A stretch of 64,000 bases of DNA from Pseudidiomarina mangrovi (GTDB lineage Bacteria; Pseudomonadota; Gammaproteobacteria; Enterobacterales; Alteromonadaceae): NCBI RefSeq assembly GCF_003999375.1, contig NZ_RJLC01000005.1:1-64000 (forward strand), written 5' to 3'. The translations under genes and the position numbers were made by a program. The notes beneath the pieces were generated by a model. The model was not told the DNA's origin, did no database searches, and saw only the letters and a program-made list of their open reading frames with translations. Shown in pieces: positions 36,578-48,414 of this stretch; position 1 is the first letter of the stretch, and every line of letters begins with the position of its first letter.

Positions 36578-38776
36578 ATGACAGTTTCATCGGCGCCGAC
36601 TTATCGTTATGTGATTCAGGTGGCACTGCCCGTGCCGTTGTATCGTAATTTTGAATACGATAGCAACGAGTTACCGGCGGTGGGTGCGCGAGTGCGGGTG
36701 CCATTTGGGCAACGTCAGTTGATTGGTATTTGCCTGGGTGAGAGCCCGCAGCCTGATAGCCGCTTTGCCCGTAAACCAATTCATGAGGTGCTGGATCAGC
36801 AGTCGGTATGGCCGCCGGCATTATGGCGCTTGTTGTACTGGGCGGCCGATTATTACCAGCACCCCTTGGGTGACGTGTTGCATCATGCCCTACCGGTATT
36901 AGCGCGGCAGGGTGAAGCCCTCAGCTATCAAGCGACTGAGCGCTATGAAGTCACCGACGCCGGTGCCGCGTTAGCTTTGACCGAGCTGGCGCGGGCGCCA
37001 CAACAGCAACGACTGCTGGCAGCATTGCAACAACGACCGCTGTTGGCCCGCGATGTTCGCGCTGGTGAGTACAGTGTGAGTGCGGTGAACGCTTTGCAGC
37101 AAAAGCAGCTCATCTGTAAACAGCGCCATATTCCGCAGCAGCAGAGTGATTGGGCCTTTGGGCTGGATGCCGAGCCGCTACAATTGAACCCGGAGCAGGC
37201 CTTAGCCGTGGCTGCTATTGCCGCCTCACGCAAGGCGCAGGCGTACTTACTGGAAGGGGTGACCGGCAGTGGTAAAACCGAGGTGTACTTGCAGGTGATG
37301 GCAGAAGTTCTGCGCGCCGGTAAGCAAGTGCTGGTGTTGGTGCCTGAAATTGGCCTGACCCCGCAAACCTTGCGACGTTTTCAGCAGCGCTTTAGTGTGC
37401 CGGTGGTGATGTTGCACTCGGCACTGACCGACCGCGAGCGACTCGATGCTTGGCTCGATGCCCAACAAGGTAGTGCGGCGATTATTATTGGCACCCGCTC
37501 GGCGGTATTTACCCCTTGCCAACAACTGGGCTTGATCATCATTGACGAAGAGCACGACGGCTCACTGAAACAACAAGATGGTTTTCGTTACCATGCCCGT
37601 GATGTGGCAGTACTGCGTGCACACGAAGAAAAAGTGCCGATTATTCTTGGCTCGGCTACACCTTCGTTAGAAACCATCAACAACGCTCAGCAAAAACGCT
37701 ATGCCCACTTGCGTTTAACCCAACGAGCTGGGCATGCCAAACCCGCTAAGCACGTGATCATTGATGTGAAAGGGTTGCCATTAAAGGCGGGCTTGTCGGC
37801 GCCGCTAATTAGCATGATGCGCGAGCAACTGCAGGCCGGTCAGCAAGTGTTACTGTTCCTTAATCGGCGTGGCTTTGCGCCAGCGTTGATGTGTCATGAA
37901 TGTGGTTGGCTGGCGCATTGTGCCCGCTGTGACGCCTACTTTACTGTGCACCAGCAGGCTCAGGAGTTGCAGTGTCACCATTGTGGCTCGCAGCAACGTA
38001 TGCCGCGCCAGTGCCATGATTGCGGATCAACTCAGTTGGTCGGTCGTGGCACCGGTACTGAGCAGCTTGAGCAAGTGCTGGAAGAGGTGTTTCCAGAATT
38101 TCCGGTGCTGCGTATTGATCGCGACACGACGCGTCGCAAAGGCAGCTTGCAGCAGCATTTGAGCGATGCCCGTGCCAATAAATATCAGCTGTTGGTCGGT
38201 ACCCAAATGCTCGCCAAGGGCCATCACTTTCCCGAAGTGACCTTGGTGGCGCTACTGGATGTCGATGGCGCACTCTACAGCGCTGATTTTCGTGCCGCCG
38301 AACGCTTAGGGCAGCTCTATACTCAAGTCGCTGGTCGCGCCGGTCGCGCCAGTAAACAAGGTACAGTGGTGCTGCAAACCCATCATCCTGAGCATGAGCT
38401 AGTGCAAGATTTGGTCAACAACGGCTATGGTCACTTTGCTGTCACCGCGCTGCATGAGCGCCGATTGACCCAATTACCGCCGTTCTCGCAGTTGGCACTA
38501 TTTCGTACCGAGGCGTTGCAAGCGCAAGCGGCTAGCGATGCGCTGCAAGCTATCGCGCAGCTGTTCCCAAGCGTTGACGGTGCTATGGTTTTGGGGCCAA
38601 TGCCGGCGGTGATGGAACGGCGTGCCGGCAAATATCGCTATCAACTGTTGCTGCAATGTCGTGACCGCGCCTTGCGCACGCAACTACTGCGGCATATTTT
38701 GCCGCGTTTAGAGGGGCTTGCAGAGTTACGTCGGGTGCGCTGGTCGCTCGATGTCGATCCACAGGATTTTAGCTAG
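36578..38776 (+). CDS. priA: Primosomal protein N', replication restart helicase PriA
   Basis: A 732-residue 3'-5' helicase that reloads the replisome at collapsed forks. An N-terminal 3'-DNA-binding domain (1-105) and a winged helix precede the helicase core with Walker A in GVTGSGKTEVYL and the DEEHD box. The zinc-binding insertion has CHECGWLAHCARCD and CHHCG...CHDCG pairs, then motifs LVGTQMLAKGHHFP and QVAGRAGRA. Full length and intact. Confidence 0.96.
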   Translation: MTVSSAPTYRYVIQVALPVPLYRNFEYDSNELPAVGARVRVPFGQRQLIGICLGESPQPDSRFARKPIHEVLDQQSVWPPALWRLLYWAADYYQHPLGDVLHHALPVLARQGEALSYQATERYEVTDAGAALALTELARAPQQQRLLAALQQRPLLARDVRAGEYSVSAVNALQQKQLICKQRHIPQQQSDWAFGLDAEPLQLNPEQALAVAAIAASRKAQAYLLEGVTGSGKTEVYLQVMAEVLRAGKQVLVLVPEIGLTPQTLRRFQQRFSVPVVMLHSALTDRERLDAWLDAQQGSAAIIIGTRSAVFTPCQQLGLIIIDEEHDGSLKQQDGFRYHARDVAVLRAHEEKVPIILGSATPSLETINNAQQKRYAHLRLTQRAGHAKPAKHVIIDVKGLPLKAGLSAPLISMMREQLQAGQQVLLFLNRRGFAPALMCHECGWLAHCARCDAYFTVHQQAQELQCHHCGSQQRMPRQCHDCGSTQLVGRGTGTEQLEQVLEEVFPEFPVLRIDRDTTRRKGSLQQHLSDARANKYQLLVGTQMLAKGHHFPEVTLVALLDVDGALYSADFRAAERLGQLYTQVAGRAGRASKQGTVVLQTHHPEHELVQDLVNNGYGHFAVTALHERRLTQLPPFSQLALFRTEALQAQAASDALQAIAQLFPSVDGAMVLGPMPAVMERRAGKYRYQLLLQCRDRALRTQLLRHILPRLEGLAELRRVRWSLDVDPQDFS

Positions 38777-38783
38777 CTGCAGG

Positions 38784-38804
38784 CGCACGATTGCGGTTTT
38801 TTTT
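38784..38804 (+). terminator. Possible priA terminator
   Basis: CGCA-CGAT-TGCG followed by G and eight T. The stem is only 4 bp, so the hairpin is weak, but the U-tract and position 8 bp after the priA stop fit. Confidence 0.4.
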
Positions 38805-38881
38805 CTGCCGCCAAACCAGTAAACTATCGCCATATCAGCTCAAGTACTGAGCCATCACCTATCCGGTCGTCAAGGATCTCC

Positions 38882-40624
38882 ATGAAAGAAGCGTTGGAAC
38901 ACTTACTCGCAGAGGCAATTGCCAGCCTCCAATCACAACAGCAGTTGCCGGCGGACTTGCCGGTGCGTATTCAGTTGGATCGTCCGCGCGATAAAAGTCA
39001 TGGTGATTTTGCCACTAACTTAGCCTTGCTGCTGGCTAAGCCAGCGGGTATGAATCCGCGCGCCCTGGCTGAAGCTATTATTGCTGCTATTCCGAGTAAT
39101 TCACTGCTGGCCAAGACTGAGGTTGCCGGGCCTGGCTTTATTAACTTCACCTTCAGTCAACAGCAATTACTGGATCAGCTAGAGCGCGCCTACAGCGATG
39201 ACAAGCTAGCCGTTGATGTCGCTGCCAGCGGTAAAACCATTGTCATTGACTATTCATCGCCAAACCTTGCCAAAGAAATGCATGTGGGCCATTTGCGTTC
39301 AGCAATCATTGGTGATGCGGCGGCACGGGTACAGCGCTTCATCGGCAACACGGTGATTGCGCAAAACCATGTCGGCGATTGGGGTACCCAGTTCGGTATG
39401 CTGTTAGCGCACATGGAAGAGCTGGAAGGCGACGCCATGGCCATGGAGCTCAGCAATTTAGAAACCTTTTATAAAGCCGCTAAGAAGCGCTTTGATGATA
39501 GCGAAAGTTTTGCTGCGCGGGCCCGTGAGCTCGTGGTGGCATTGCAATCGGGTGATGCCAAATGTCGGGCTTTATGGCAGCAATTTATTGACGTATCGCT
39601 GAGCCATTGCCAAGAGGTGTATGACCGCCTTGGGGTGCAGCTGACACGCGCCGATGTCATGGCCGAGAGCGCCTACAATGATGATTTAGCGCAGGTGGTT
39701 GCTGATTTACAGGCACAAGGCTTACTGGTTGAAGATCAGGGCGCACAATGCGTATTTCTGGATGAGTTCCGTAACAAAGACGGCGACGCACTGCCGGTTA
39801 TCGTGCAGAAGTCTGGTGGCGGGTTTTTATATGCCACGACCGACCTTGCCGCCATTCGTTATCGGCAAAATCAGCTCCATGCTGACCATGTGATGTATTT
39901 CGTTGATCAGCGCCAAGGCTTGCACTTTCAACAAATTTTCACCTTGGCCCGCAAGGCTGGATTTGTGCGCGAAGACGTGCAGCTCGACCATTACGGGTTT
40001 GGTACGGTGATGGGCAAAGATGGCCGCCCATACAAGAGCCGTGATGGCGGTGTGACCAAGCTGGCTGATCTTCTCGATGAAGCTGAAAAGCGCGCCTTAG
40101 ATCTGTTGCAGAGCAAAAACTCGCAGCTCAGTGCTAGCGAGCAGCAGCACGTTGCCAAAGTGATTGGTATCAGTTCGGTAAAATATGCTGATCTGTCGAA
40201 AAACCGCACCAGCGACTACATTTTCGATTGGGACACCATGCTCAGCTTTGAAGGCAACACTGCGCCGTATTTACTGTATGCCTACACTCGTGTCACCAGC
40301 GTGTTCAATAAGACCGACATGGATGCAACAGCTATTAGCGCGCCTTTTGTACTCGACGACGAGCGCGAGCTAGCGCTGGCTAACCTGTTGGTACGCTTTA
40401 ATGAAACCGTCTACAGCGTTGCCGATAAAGCCATGCCGCATTTTCTCTGCGGCTATTTATTTGATTTGGCCGGTGCTTTCTCAACTTTCTATGAGGCCTG
40501 CCCAATTCTTGCTGAAGCGCGTGACGAGGTGCGATTGAGCCGATTGAAACTCGCTGCACTGACCGCCAAAACGCTGAAAACCGGATTATCATTGCTGGGT
40601 ATTGATACCCTCGAGAAGATGTAA
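38882..40624 (+). CDS. argS: Arginyl-tRNA synthetase
   Basis: A 580-residue class I synthetase. An N-terminal additional domain (1-110) precedes the HIGH-type motif in [15 protein letters not shown] (HVGH), and the KMSK site is degenerate ([13 protein letters not shown]), as usual for ArgS. The anticodon-binding DALR domain closes the C terminus. ArgS does not need arginine regulation and stands apart from the arg operon. Confidence 0.96.
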   Translation: MKEALEHLLAEAIASLQSQQQLPADLPVRIQLDRPRDKSHGDFATNLALLLAKPAGMNPRALAEAIIAAIPSNSLLAKTEVAGPGFINFTFSQQQLLDQLERAYSDDKLAVDVAASGKTIVIDYSSPNLAKEMHVGHLRSAIIGDAAARVQRFIGNTVIAQNHVGDWGTQFGMLLAHMEELEGDAMAMELSNLETFYKAAKKRFDDSESFAARARELVVALQSGDAKCRALWQQFIDVSLSHCQEVYDRLGVQLTRADVMAESAYNDDLAQVVADLQAQGLLVEDQGAQCVFLDEFRNKDGDALPVIVQKSGGGFLYATTDLAAIRYRQNQLHADHVMYFVDQRQGLHFQQIFTLARKAGFVREDVQLDHYGFGTVMGKDGRPYKSRDGGVTKLADLLDEAEKRALDLLQSKNSQLSASEQQHVAKVIGISSVKYADLSKNRTSDYIFDWDTMLSFEGNTAPYLLYAYTRVTSVFNKTDMDATAISAPFVLDDERELALANLLVRFNETVYSVADKAMPHFLCGYLFDLAGAFSTFYEACPILAEARDEVRLSRLKLAALTAKTLKTGLSLLGIDTLEKM

Positions 40625-40627
40625 GCT

Positions 40628-41197
40628 ATGGATTACGCTAACCGTAAACGTCCGCCGCCGAAAAAGAAGCAAAGTGGCAAGCCGGCGAAAAAGTCAGCAG
40701 CCAAAGCTGCAGCACCAGTATCGTGGCTGTTAGTGGTTGTCACCTTAGCGATGGTGGCCGGGTTGGTATGGTTCTTGTACAGCATTGCTGGCAGCAGAGA
40801 CCAGCAACCGGTGGTTGTGCAACCGCCGGAAGTTACCGAGCAAATGCAGCGGCAAATCGACAAAGATGCCATTCCAGAGTTGCCGAAGGATGAATACAGT
40901 TACCCCGATGTGCTAGAAAATCAGGAAGTGATTGTCGATGTCCCCGAGCGTGAACTGGGGCCACCTAAGCTCATGCAGTGCGGCTCGTTTCGCAGTGAAA
41001 GCGATGCGCAAACCTTGCGCGCACGCATCGCACTGACCGGGCTGGAATCGCAGGTGCGGCGCTCCGAAGGGCGCAATGGTGTGTGGTTTCGGGTGATTCT
41101 AGGCCCATACGCTACCAAGCGTGACGCTGAGCGTGATCGTCACAAACTTCAACGCGCGCAAGTGCATTATTGTGAGATTTGGAACTGGAATCTCTAA
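40628..41197 (+). CDS. ftsN: FtsN-like SPOR-domain cell-division protein
   Basis: A 189-residue bitopic protein. A Lys/Pro-rich cytoplasmic tail (1-33) is followed by one membrane helix (33-52), a short periplasmic linker, and a C-terminal SPOR domain (about 115-189, LMQCGSFRSESDAQTLRARI and WFRVILGPYATKRDAERD) that binds denuded septal glycan. Position between argS/priA and hslV matches ftsN of gammaproteobacteria. It is shorter than E. coli FtsN (319) because the linker is reduced, and the assignment leans on synteny. Confidence 0.85.
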   Translation: MDYANRKRPPPKKKQSGKPAKKSAAKAAAPVSWLLVVVTLAMVAGLVWFLYSIAGSRDQQPVVVQPPEVTEQMQRQIDKDAIPELPKDEYSYPDVLENQEVIVDVPERELGPPKLMQCGSFRSESDAQTLRARIALTGLESQVRRSEGRNGVWFRVILGPYATKRDAERDRHKLQRAQVHYCEIWNWNL

Positions 41198-41261
41198 GCG
41201 GCTATTGAAATGTGGTGATGCCGTCCTCATCTAGCTGTCATAGCAACATGAGGATGCAAAT

Positions 41262-41798
41262 GTGACTACAATCGTTTCAGTACGCCGCGGCAATCAGGTG
41301 GTGATAGGCGGCGACGGCCAGGTGTCGCTCGGCAACACCGTGATGAAAGGCAATGCCCGCAAAGTTCGCCGACTCTACAAAGACCAAGTGCTCGCTGGCT
41401 TCGCTGGTGGCACCGCAGATGCCTTTACCCTATTCGAACGCTTAGACCTCAAACTGGAAAAACACCAAGGCAACTTGATGCGTGCCGCCATTGAGTTGGC
41501 CAAAGATTGGCGTACCGACCGTATGCTGCGCCGCTTAGAGGCGATGCTGGTGGTGGCTGACAAGCATGTATCACTGCTGATTTCGGGTAACGGTGATGTG
41601 GTGCAACCCGAGCATGATCTGATTGCTATTGGCTCAGGTGGTGCGTTTGCCCAAGCTGCTGCCACCGCTCTGCTCGACAACACCGATCTCAGTGCCCGCG
41701 ACATCGTTGAAAAAGCCCTCACCATTGCCGGTGATATCTGCGTATTTACCAACCAATTCCAAACCATCGAAATGCTGGAGACCGTTGACCATGTCTGA
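41262..41798 (+). CDS. hslV: HslV peptidase subunit of the HslUV protease
   Basis: A 178-residue proteasome-like peptidase. Removal of the initiator exposes catalytic Thr2 ([19 protein letters not shown]). The start codon is GTG at 41262, the only one giving this N terminus. Stress proteolysis with HslU; the stop overlaps hslU by 8 bp. Confidence 0.97.
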   Translation: MTTIVSVRRGNQVVIGGDGQVSLGNTVMKGNARKVRRLYKDQVLAGFAGGTADAFTLFERLDLKLEKHQGNLMRAAIELAKDWRTDRMLRRLEAMLVVADKHVSLLISGNGDVVQPEHDLIAIGSGGAFAQAAATALLDNTDLSARDIVEKALTIAGDICVFTNQFQTIEMLETVDHV

Positions 41799-43119
41799 AA
41801 TGACCCCACGTGAAATCGTCGACGAGCTCAATCAGCATATTGTTGGCCAAGACAATGCCAAAAAAGCAGTAGCCGTTGCCTTGCGCAACCGCTGGCGGCG
41901 CATGCAATTAAGCAGCGATCTGCGCCAAGAAGTTACGCCCAAAAATATTCTCATGATTGGCCCAACCGGGGTGGGTAAAACCGAAATTGCTCGGCGTTTA
42001 GCCAAGCTCGCAAACGCTCCGTTTATTAAGGTTGAAGCGACTAAATTTACCGAGGTAGGTTATGTGGGTAAAGAAGTCGAGAGCATTATCAAAGACCTGA
42101 CTGATATTGCTTTTAAGCAAACCCGTGAACAAATGATGAAGAAAGTGCGTTTTCGTGCCGAAGAAGCCGCCGAAGAACGAATTTTAGATGCCTTGCTGCC
42201 GCCACCTAAGGGTTGGGCCGACGATCAAGAGCCGCGCGAGCAGAGTAACACCCGCCAGGTATTTCGCAAAAAGCTGCGCGAAGGCCAGCTCGACGACAAA
42301 GAAATTGAAATTGATATCGCCATGTCGAGTATGGGCGTTGAGATCATGGCACCGCCAGGTATGGAAGAGATGACCTCGCAATTACAAAGCATGTTTCAGA
42401 ATATGGGCCAAGGTAAGAGCAAGGCGCGCAAGCTGAAGATCAAAGATGCGTTCAAGCAACTGGTTGACGAAGAAGCCGCTAAAATGCTCAATCCAGAGGA
42501 CGTGAAAACCGCGGCACTGCATGCGGTGGAGCAAAACGGTATCGTGTTCTTAGATGAAGTGGACAAAATTTGTAAGCGCGGCGATGTCAGCGGCCCAGAC
42601 GTGTCACGTGAAGGGGTGCAGCGTGATTTGCTACCACTGGTTGAGGGCACCACGGTATCGACCAAGCATGGCATGGTGAAAACTGACCATATTCTATTTA
42701 TCGCCTCAGGGGCGTTTCAGATGTCTAAGCCGTCTGATTTGATTCCCGAGCTGCAGGGGCGGTTGCCGATTCGGGTCAGCCTTGATGCGCTGACCAGTAA
42801 CGATTTTGTCCGTATTCTAACTGAGCCAAATGCGTCTTTGACGACCCAATATCGGGCTTTGATGGCCACCGAGGGTGTCACCATCGACTTTACTCAAGAC
42901 GGTATTCAGCGCATTGCCGAAACTGCGTTTTATGTCAATGAGACGACTGAGAACATTGGTGCGCGCCGGTTGCACACAGTACTCGAGCGGCTGATGGAAG
43001 AAGTGTCCTTTAAAGCCAGTGACTTAACCGGTGAAACTATTGTTATTGATGCTGCTTATGTCGAGCAACATTTAGGCAAACTGGCGCAGGACGAAGATTT
43101 AAGTCGCTATATTCTGTAA
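41791..43119 (+). CDS. hslU: HslU ATPase/unfoldase
   Basis: A 442-residue AAA+ unfoldase that feeds HslV. It starts [20 protein letters not shown] at the ATG at 41791, matching the known N terminus and coupling with hslV; an upstream in-frame extension lies within hslV and is spurious. Walker A is GPTGVGKTE and Walker [10 protein letters not shown]; the I domain (about 110-240) and sensor II ([15 protein letters not shown]) are intact. Length equals E. coli HslU (443). Confidence 0.97.
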   Translation: MSEMTPREIVDELNQHIVGQDNAKKAVAVALRNRWRRMQLSSDLRQEVTPKNILMIGPTGVGKTEIARRLAKLANAPFIKVEATKFTEVGYVGKEVESIIKDLTDIAFKQTREQMMKKVRFRAEEAAEERILDALLPPPKGWADDQEPREQSNTRQVFRKKLREGQLDDKEIEIDIAMSSMGVEIMAPPGMEEMTSQLQSMFQNMGQGKSKARKLKIKDAFKQLVDEEAAKMLNPEDVKTAALHAVEQNGIVFLDEVDKICKRGDVSGPDVSREGVQRDLLPLVEGTTVSTKHGMVKTDHILFIASGAFQMSKPSDLIPELQGRLPIRVSLDALTSNDFVRILTEPNASLTTQYRALMATEGVTIDFTQDGIQRIAETAFYVNETTENIGARRLHTVLERLMEEVSFKASDLTGETIVIDAAYVEQHLGKLAQDEDLSRYIL

Positions 43120-43208
43120 CCCTTGCTGTTGCCCCGTGCAGTTACCCGCTATACTATGCCCAACAATGCCATAGCATATGCGGGTTATTCACAGTTAGGG
43201 GAACGGCG

Positions 43209-43694
43209 ATGGAATACAATACTTCTGAACTTTGCGATTTATACCCCGACATGGTCGATGTGGTCGAGCCGATGTTTATTCATTACGGCGGCTTGGTCTC
43301 GTTTGGCGGGCAAATTGTCACCATCAAGTGCTTTGAAGATAAAGGCCTGATTGAAGAAGTGCTGCAACAGCCCGGCACCGGCAAAGTGCTGCTGATTGAC
43401 GGTGGTGGTTCAGCGCGTCGCGCCCTCATCGACATTGGTATTGCCGAGCAAGCGCTGGACAATGGCTGGGAAGGCATTGTCTGTTTTGGCGCAGTGCGCG
43501 ATGTGGATGCTCTCGACGAACTCGAACTTGGCATTATGGCACTGGCATCGATTCCAGTCGGTGCGCCGAGTGAAGGTATTGGCGAAGTCGATACCGCGGT
43601 CAACTTCGGTGGCGTCACCTTCTTACCTGAAGATCATCTCTATGCCGATAGCACTGGCGTGATCCTGTCACCAGAACCACTCGATATAGAATAA
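43209..43694 (+). CDS. rraA: RraA, inhibitor of RNase E
   Basis: A 161-residue protein of the RraA family, which binds the RNase E scaffold and slows mRNA decay. The signature [26 protein letters not shown] is broken into [10 protein letters not shown] and [35 protein letters not shown] follows. The position after hslVU is conserved in E. coli (menA intervenes there). It is 3 bp before hutG. Confidence 0.94.
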   Translation: MEYNTSELCDLYPDMVDVVEPMFIHYGGLVSFGGQIVTIKCFEDKGLIEEVLQQPGTGKVLLIDGGGSARRALIDIGIAEQALDNGWEGIVCFGAVRDVDALDELELGIMALASIPVGAPSEGIGEVDTAVNFGGVTFLPEDHLYADSTGVILSPEPLDIE

Positions 43695-43697
43695 TTC

Positions 43698-44744
43698 ATG
43701 CTGCTGCAACCAGTTGATTGCCAAGCCTTGTTCAGTCCACGTGTGGGTGAGCATCGGCTTGGTGAAGTGCTGGCGCAGCTCAGCCCTTGTGATGATCTTC
43801 AAAGCTATCAACATGCTCTAGCGCAGGCCTGGAACCAGGGTCAGCGCATTCTACTCGTGGGTGTACCCGAATCTATTGGGCCACGCGCCAATTTGGGTCG
43901 CGGCGGTGCAGAGCATGGCTGGCAGGCGGCACTGAAAGGGCTGCTCAATCTGCAAGCCAATGAGCTCGTTGCCAGTGATTTGTTACTGCTGGCGGGTAGT
44001 GTGGTGACCGACGACCTCCAGCAAGCCAGCGCCGATTTAGACCCACAGGATAGCGCTCAGTTGGAGCAACTGCGTGATCTGTGTGCGCAGCTCGATGAAC
44101 GCGTCAGCGCGGTGCTACAACCTGCCTTTGCGCAGGGCTTTGCGGTTATTTTGATTGGCGGTGGACACAATAACGCCTATCCGTTATTGACCAGTCTAGC
44201 CGAAGCAACCGAGCATCAAGTTGGCGCGATTAATCTTGACCCGCATGCAGACTTTCGTGCCTGCGAAGGTCGCCATAGTGGCAATGGCTTTAGTTATGCT
44301 TATGAACATGGCGCGTTAGGGCACTATCATGTGGTGGGCTTGCACCCTGCCAAGAATAACGCGCGCAGTATTCAACGTTTACAGCAAGCTGGATTTGGCT
44401 GGGTTACACTGCAACAATTATGGCAGCAGCCGTGGGCCGAGCAGTTGCTAGCACTGAAGCAGTTAAGTGACAATTGGCATTGCCCGTTCGGTATTGAGAT
44501 TGATGTCGATGCACTTTACGCTGTGCCTGCCAGCGCTATCAACTTTATTGGTTTGTCGGTCAGTCATGCTGCCACCCTAGTCAGCAGCCTCGCCAGTCAC
44601 CGCAACGCCCGTTATTTACACCTAGCTGAAGCAGCACCCAGCTTGCACCCGCAGGGGCAAAGTAGTGGCGACATCGTCACTGCACAACTACTGAGTGAGT
44701 TAGTACTTGCTTACCTTGAAGGCTTTTGCCGTAGGGTACCTTGA
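43698..44744 (+). CDS. hutG: Formimidoylglutamase (arginase-family)
   Basis: A 348-residue ureohydrolase-family enzyme expected to hydrolyse N-formimidoyl-glutamate to glutamate and formamide, the last step of histidine breakdown. Metal-binding motifs are [24 protein letters not shown] and GIEIDVDAL (Mn ligands His and Asp). It is 3 bp after rraA and apparently shares its transcript, while the remaining hut genes lie beyond; the end overlaps hutI by 34 bp tail to tail. Function is assigned by family and neighbours. Confidence 0.88.
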   Translation: MLLQPVDCQALFSPRVGEHRLGEVLAQLSPCDDLQSYQHALAQAWNQGQRILLVGVPESIGPRANLGRGGAEHGWQAALKGLLNLQANELVASDLLLLAGSVVTDDLQQASADLDPQDSAQLEQLRDLCAQLDERVSAVLQPAFAQGFAVILIGGGHNNAYPLLTSLAEATEHQVGAINLDPHADFRACEGRHSGNGFSYAYEHGALGHYHVVGLHPAKNNARSIQRLQQAGFGWVTLQQLWQQPWAEQLLALKQLSDNWHCPFGIEIDVDALYAVPASAINFIGLSVSHAATLVSSLASHRNARYLHLAEAAPSLHPQGQSSGDIVTAQLLSELVLAYLEGFCRRVP

Positions 44745-45928
44745 TACCAGCATGCCGCTAGGCGCTGATTGGAAAAGCTATAACTGAGCTCTGCTGCATC
44801 GCTGACATTCCAGCAACATAAATCAGCCCGTTGTCCCACTTTCACCTGCCCCCGGTCGCTTAGCCCAAGTGCTTTGGCAGCATTCACCGTGACCCCACGC
44901 AAGCACTCTTCGGGGGTGAGTCGAAACAGTGTTGCGCCCATATTCAGCATCAACTGCAAACTCAGCAACGGCGAGGTGCCGGGGTTAGCATCGGTGGCCA
45001 GTGCCATAGGTACGCGGTATTCACGGAATAGCTCCATGGGTGGTCGTTTTGTCTCGCGTAGAAAATAGAACGCCCCCGGTAGCAGCACCGCTACCGTGCC
45101 ACTAGCAGCCATTGCCTTTACGCCAGCCTCATCGAGATACTCTAAATGGTCGCACGATAGTGCCTGGTAGCGTGCCGCCAGCTCACTACCATGTTGGTTG
45201 GATAATTGTTCGGCATGTAATTTCACCGGAATACCGAGCGCCTGGGCGGCAGCAAACACTCGCTCGGTTTGTGCTGGGGTAAAGCCCACCGATTCACAAA
45301 AGGCATCCACTGCATCCACGAACCCTTCGGCGGCTAGGGTTGGTAAAATCTCCGTAACAATGTGCTCGATATAGTCATCGGCGCGCTGCTTAAATTCAGG
45401 CGGCAAAGCATGCGCCGCCAGCAGGGTGGTTTGCACCGATACCGGCGCATTATCACCAAGCGCGCGTGCCGCGGCTAGTTGCTTGCGCTCGTCGGCCAGC
45501 GACAAACCATAACCGGACTTGATTTCAATCGTGGTGACACCTTCGTCCATCAGTGCCTGCAGGCGCGGCCGCGACACCGTAATCAGATCATCTAAACTGG
45601 CAGCACGGGTGGCGCGTACAGTGGCGGCAATACCACCGCCGGCGGCGGCAATATCGGCATAGCTAGCGCCATGCAAGCGTTGGGCAAATTCATCGGCGCG
45701 CGAGCCAGCCCAGACCAAGTGGGTATGGCAATCAATGAGCCCCGGGGTAACCAGCCCACCGTTGCCATCAAACACTTCACCATCATGCCGAGGGGCGGTT
45801 GCAGCCGGCCCCACATAGGTGATTACACCATCGGCAAAATCCACCACTGCCTGCTCCTGTAAGCCATAGCCGCTGCCGACCATAGTGGCAATACTGACAT
45901 TGGCAATGCGCTGTGGCTGATGGCTCAT
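44711..45928 (-). CDS. hutI: Imidazolonepropionase
   Basis: A 405-residue metal-dependent amidohydrolase opening imidazolone-5-propionate. The metal-binding [19 protein letters not shown] (about 60-78) and further ligands in [10 protein letters not shown] and [12 protein letters not shown] are intact. Transcribed divergently from hutC across the HutC operator, so probably repressed by HutC. Confidence 0.96.
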   Translation of the reverse strand: MSHQPQRIANVSIATMVGSGYGLQEQAVVDFADGVITYVGPAATAPRHDGEVFDGNGGLVTPGLIDCHTHLVWAGSRADEFAQRLHGASYADIAAAGGGIAATVRATRAASLDDLITVSRPRLQALMDEGVTTIEIKSGYGLSLADERKQLAAARALGDNAPVSVQTTLLAAHALPPEFKQRADDYIEHIVTEILPTLAAEGFVDAVDAFCESVGFTPAQTERVFAAAQALGIPVKLHAEQLSNQHGSELAARYQALSCDHLEYLDEAGVKAMAASGTVAVLLPGAFYFLRETKRPPMELFREYRVPMALATDANPGTSPLLSLQLMLNMGATLFRLTPEECLRGVTVNAAKALGLSDRGQVKVGQRADLCCWNVSDAAELSYSFSNQRLAACWYQGTLRQKPSR

Positions 45929-45947
45929 GACGACTCCTAAAAATAAC

Positions 45948-45959
45948 TTGTATATACAA
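45948..45959. promoter_or_regulatory. HutC-type operator between hutI and hutC
   Basis: A perfect 12-bp palindrome TTGTATATACAA lies 20 bp upstream of hutI and 60 bp upstream of hutC. HutC operators in pseudomonads have the same TGTATATACA-type core (recalled). It is placed to control both directions. Confidence 0.8.
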
Positions 45960-46018
45960 TTAAGGTTTTCTACACTTTAACACATCATTCGCTCGGTGAC
46001 AGGAGCTCAGGGGGCAAC

Positions 46019-46741
46019 ATGGCCAAATTTTCCGGCATCAAACAACATTTATACAGCAAAATTGCATCAGGTGAATGGCCTGAGCATCATCCTGTAAGTT
46101 CTGAAAATGCGCTCGCACAACAATTCAATGTGAGTCGTATGACGGCGCGTCGAGCACTGCAAGAACTGGCCGATGAGGGGCTGGTGATCCGCAGCAAAGG
46201 CTCGGGCACCTATGTGGCGCCTATTAAGTCGCAAACCTCGTTTATGGCTATCCGCAACATTGCCGATGAAGTGCGTGGTCGCCAGCATCAGTATCGCGCT
46301 GAGGTACATGTCTTGCGGCGTGAGCCAGCTACCGCACAAGTGGCGGAATTGCTGAAGTTGGTGCCGAATGCACCGGTCTATCATTCAGTCATTAGTCACT
46401 TTGAAAACGACCTGCCGGTGCAGGTTGAAGAGCGGTTTGTAAATCCAGCGTTGGTGCCGCATTACCTCAAGCAAGATTATCGTGTTATTACCCCGCATGA
46501 GTATTTGTGCGCGGTGTCACCGCTGACCGAAGCCAGTCATCAAATTGAAGCCATCAGCCCATCTGCACAGGTGTGCCAGTGGCTGAGTTTAACCAAGCCG
46601 GAGCCCTGCTTACGCATTAATCGACGCACTTGGAGCGATGCCGGTGTGGTCACCTATGCAGTACTGACTCATCCAGGCTCACGCTTCAGTTTGGGCGGTC
46701 ATTTACATTTTTCTAGTCCCCGTAGTAAGGATAACTCATGA
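46019..46741 (+). CDS. hutC: HutC, GntR-family repressor of histidine utilisation
   Basis: A 240-residue regulator. The winged helix spans residues 5-72 ([20 protein letters not shown], then GSGTYVAP), followed by a UTRA ligand domain (about 90-235) that binds urocanate in known HutC proteins. It overlaps hutU by 4 bp, so repressor and enzyme are co-expressed from the operator-controlled promoter. Confidence 0.95.
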   Translation: MAKFSGIKQHLYSKIASGEWPEHHPVSSENALAQQFNVSRMTARRALQELADEGLVIRSKGSGTYVAPIKSQTSFMAIRNIADEVRGRQHQYRAEVHVLRREPATAQVAELLKLVPNAPVYHSVISHFENDLPVQVEERFVNPALVPHYLKQDYRVITPHEYLCAVSPLTEASHQIEAISPSAQVCQWLSLTKPEPCLRINRRTWSDAGVVTYAVLTHPGSRFSLGGHLHFSSPRSKDNS

Positions 46742-48414
46742 GTCAAAGTCGTTTAGATACCAGCCGTAGTATTCGCGCTGCCCGTGGTAATACCCTCACC
46801 ACCGCCAATTGGCAGATCGAAGCCGCTAAACGCATGTTGATGAATAACTTAGACGCTGAGGTGGCGGAACACCCGCATGCTTTGGTGGTGTATGGCGGTA
46901 TTGGCCGCGCCGCGCGCAATTGGGAAAGCTTTGATAAGATTGTTGAGGTACTGGAACGCCTGCGTCCAGACCAAACCTTGTTGATCCAATCAGGCAAGCC
47001 GGTTGGCGTGTTCCCCACCCACGAAGACGCGCCGCGAGTGCTATTAGCCAACTCAAATTTAGTGCCGCAATGGGCCACGTGGGAGCATTTCAACGAGCTC
47101 GATAAAGCGGGTTTGATGATGTACGGACAAATGACCGCCGGGTCATGGATCTACATTGGCTCGCAAGGCATTGTGCAGGGCACTTACGAGACCTTTGTAT
47201 CCGTTGCGAAGCAGCATTTTGATGGGGTGGCTAAAGGCCGCTGGATCCTCACCGGTGGTTTAGGGGGTATGGGCGGTGCGCAACCGCTAGCCGCCACCAT
47301 GGCTGGCTACTGCATGTTAGCCGTTGAAGTGGATGAGTCGCGCATCGATTTCCGCCTGCGTACCCGTTATGTCGATCATAAGGCCACTAGTTTGGATGAC
47401 GCCCTAGCGCTGATTGATACAGCGCGCCGCGAAGGCCGGGCTATTTCAGTAGGGTTACTCGGCAATGCTGCCGATGTATACGCTGAATTAGTACAACGCA
47501 ACATCACCCCTGATGTGGTGACTGATCAAACCTCCGCACATGACCCGCTACATGGCTATGTACCGCAGGGTTGGAGCTTAGAGCAGTATGTGGCTGAGCA
47601 GCAACGTGATCCGCAAGCCACGGTAACAGCGGCTAAGCAAGCTATGGCGGTGCAGGTGAAGGCAATGTTGACCATGCAACAACGTGGTGCTGCTACCCTT
47701 GATTACGGCAACAATATTCGGCAAATGGCTAAAGACATGGGCGTAGCCGATGCCTTTAACTTCCCGGGCTTTGTACCGGCCTATATTCGGCCATTGTTCT
47801 GTGAGGGCATTGGCCCATTCCGCTGGGTGGCGCTGTCGGGCGACCCAGAAGATATTTATAAAACCGATGCCAAAGTGAAAGAACTGATCCCGGATAATCC
47901 GCATCTCCACAATTGGCTCGATATGGCGCGGGAACGCATCGCCTTTCAGGGCCTACCCGCACGAATTTGCTGGATTGGTCTAAAAGACCGCGCCCGTATT
48001 GCGCTGGCTTTTAACGACATGGTACGTACGGGTGACGTATCAGCACCGATTGTGATTGGTCGTGATCACTTAGATTCTGGCTCAGTGGCCAGCCCCAATC
48101 GCGAAACCGAAGCGATGTTAGATGGCTCTGATGCAGTATCTGATTGGCCGCTTTTGAATGCGCTACTCAATACCGCTGGCGGTGCCACGTGGGTTAGTTT
48201 GCATCATGGTGGCGGTGTTGGCATGGGTTACTCACAACATTCCGGTGTGGTGATTGTAGCCGATGGCACTGAGGCTGCTGGCAAACGCTTGGCGCGGGTG
48301 CTGTGGAACGATCCAGGTACAGGAGTGATGCGTCACGCGGACGCTGGTTACCCCATTGCCCAACAATGTGCCCGTGAGCAGGGCTTAGATTTACCGATGC
48401 TGGAGAATTTATAA
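46738..48414 (+). CDS. hutU: Urocanate hydratase (urocanase)
   Basis: A 558-residue NAD-dependent enzyme turning urocanate into imidazolone propionate. [19 protein letters not shown] is the NAD-binding segment, and the active-site Cys region [15 protein letters not shown] near 350 is intact. GNNIRQMA and [15 protein letters not shown] are family hallmarks. The stop overlaps the hutH start (TAATG). Confidence 0.97.
   Translation: MSQSRLDTSRSIRAARGNTLTTANWQIEAAKRMLMNNLDAEVAEHPHALVVYGGIGRAARNWESFDKIVEVLERLRPDQTLLIQSGKPVGVFPTHEDAPRVLLANSNLVPQWATWEHFNELDKAGLMMYGQMTAGSWIYIGSQGIVQGTYETFVSVAKQHFDGVAKGRWILTGGLGGMGGAQPLAATMAGYCMLAVEVDESRIDFRLRTRYVDHKATSLDDALALIDTARREGRAISVGLLGNAADVYAELVQRNITPDVVTDQTSAHDPLHGYVPQGWSLEQYVAEQQRDPQATVTAAKQAMAVQVKAMLTMQQRGAATLDYGNNIRQMAKDMGVADAFNFPGFVPAYIRPLFCEGIGPFRWVALSGDPEDIYKTDAKVKELIPDNPHLHNWLDMARERIAFQGLPARICWIGLKDRARIALAFNDMVRTGDVSAPIVIGRDHLDSGSVASPNRETEAMLDGSDAVSDWPLLNALLNTAGGATWVSLHHGGGVGMGYSQHSGVVIVADGTEAAGKRLARVLWNDPGTGVMRHADAGYPIAQQCAREQGLDLPMLENL

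Noticed and set aside
41623-41790. Upstream extension of hslU
   Set aside because: It lies entirely within hslV in another frame and the true N terminus is at 41791.
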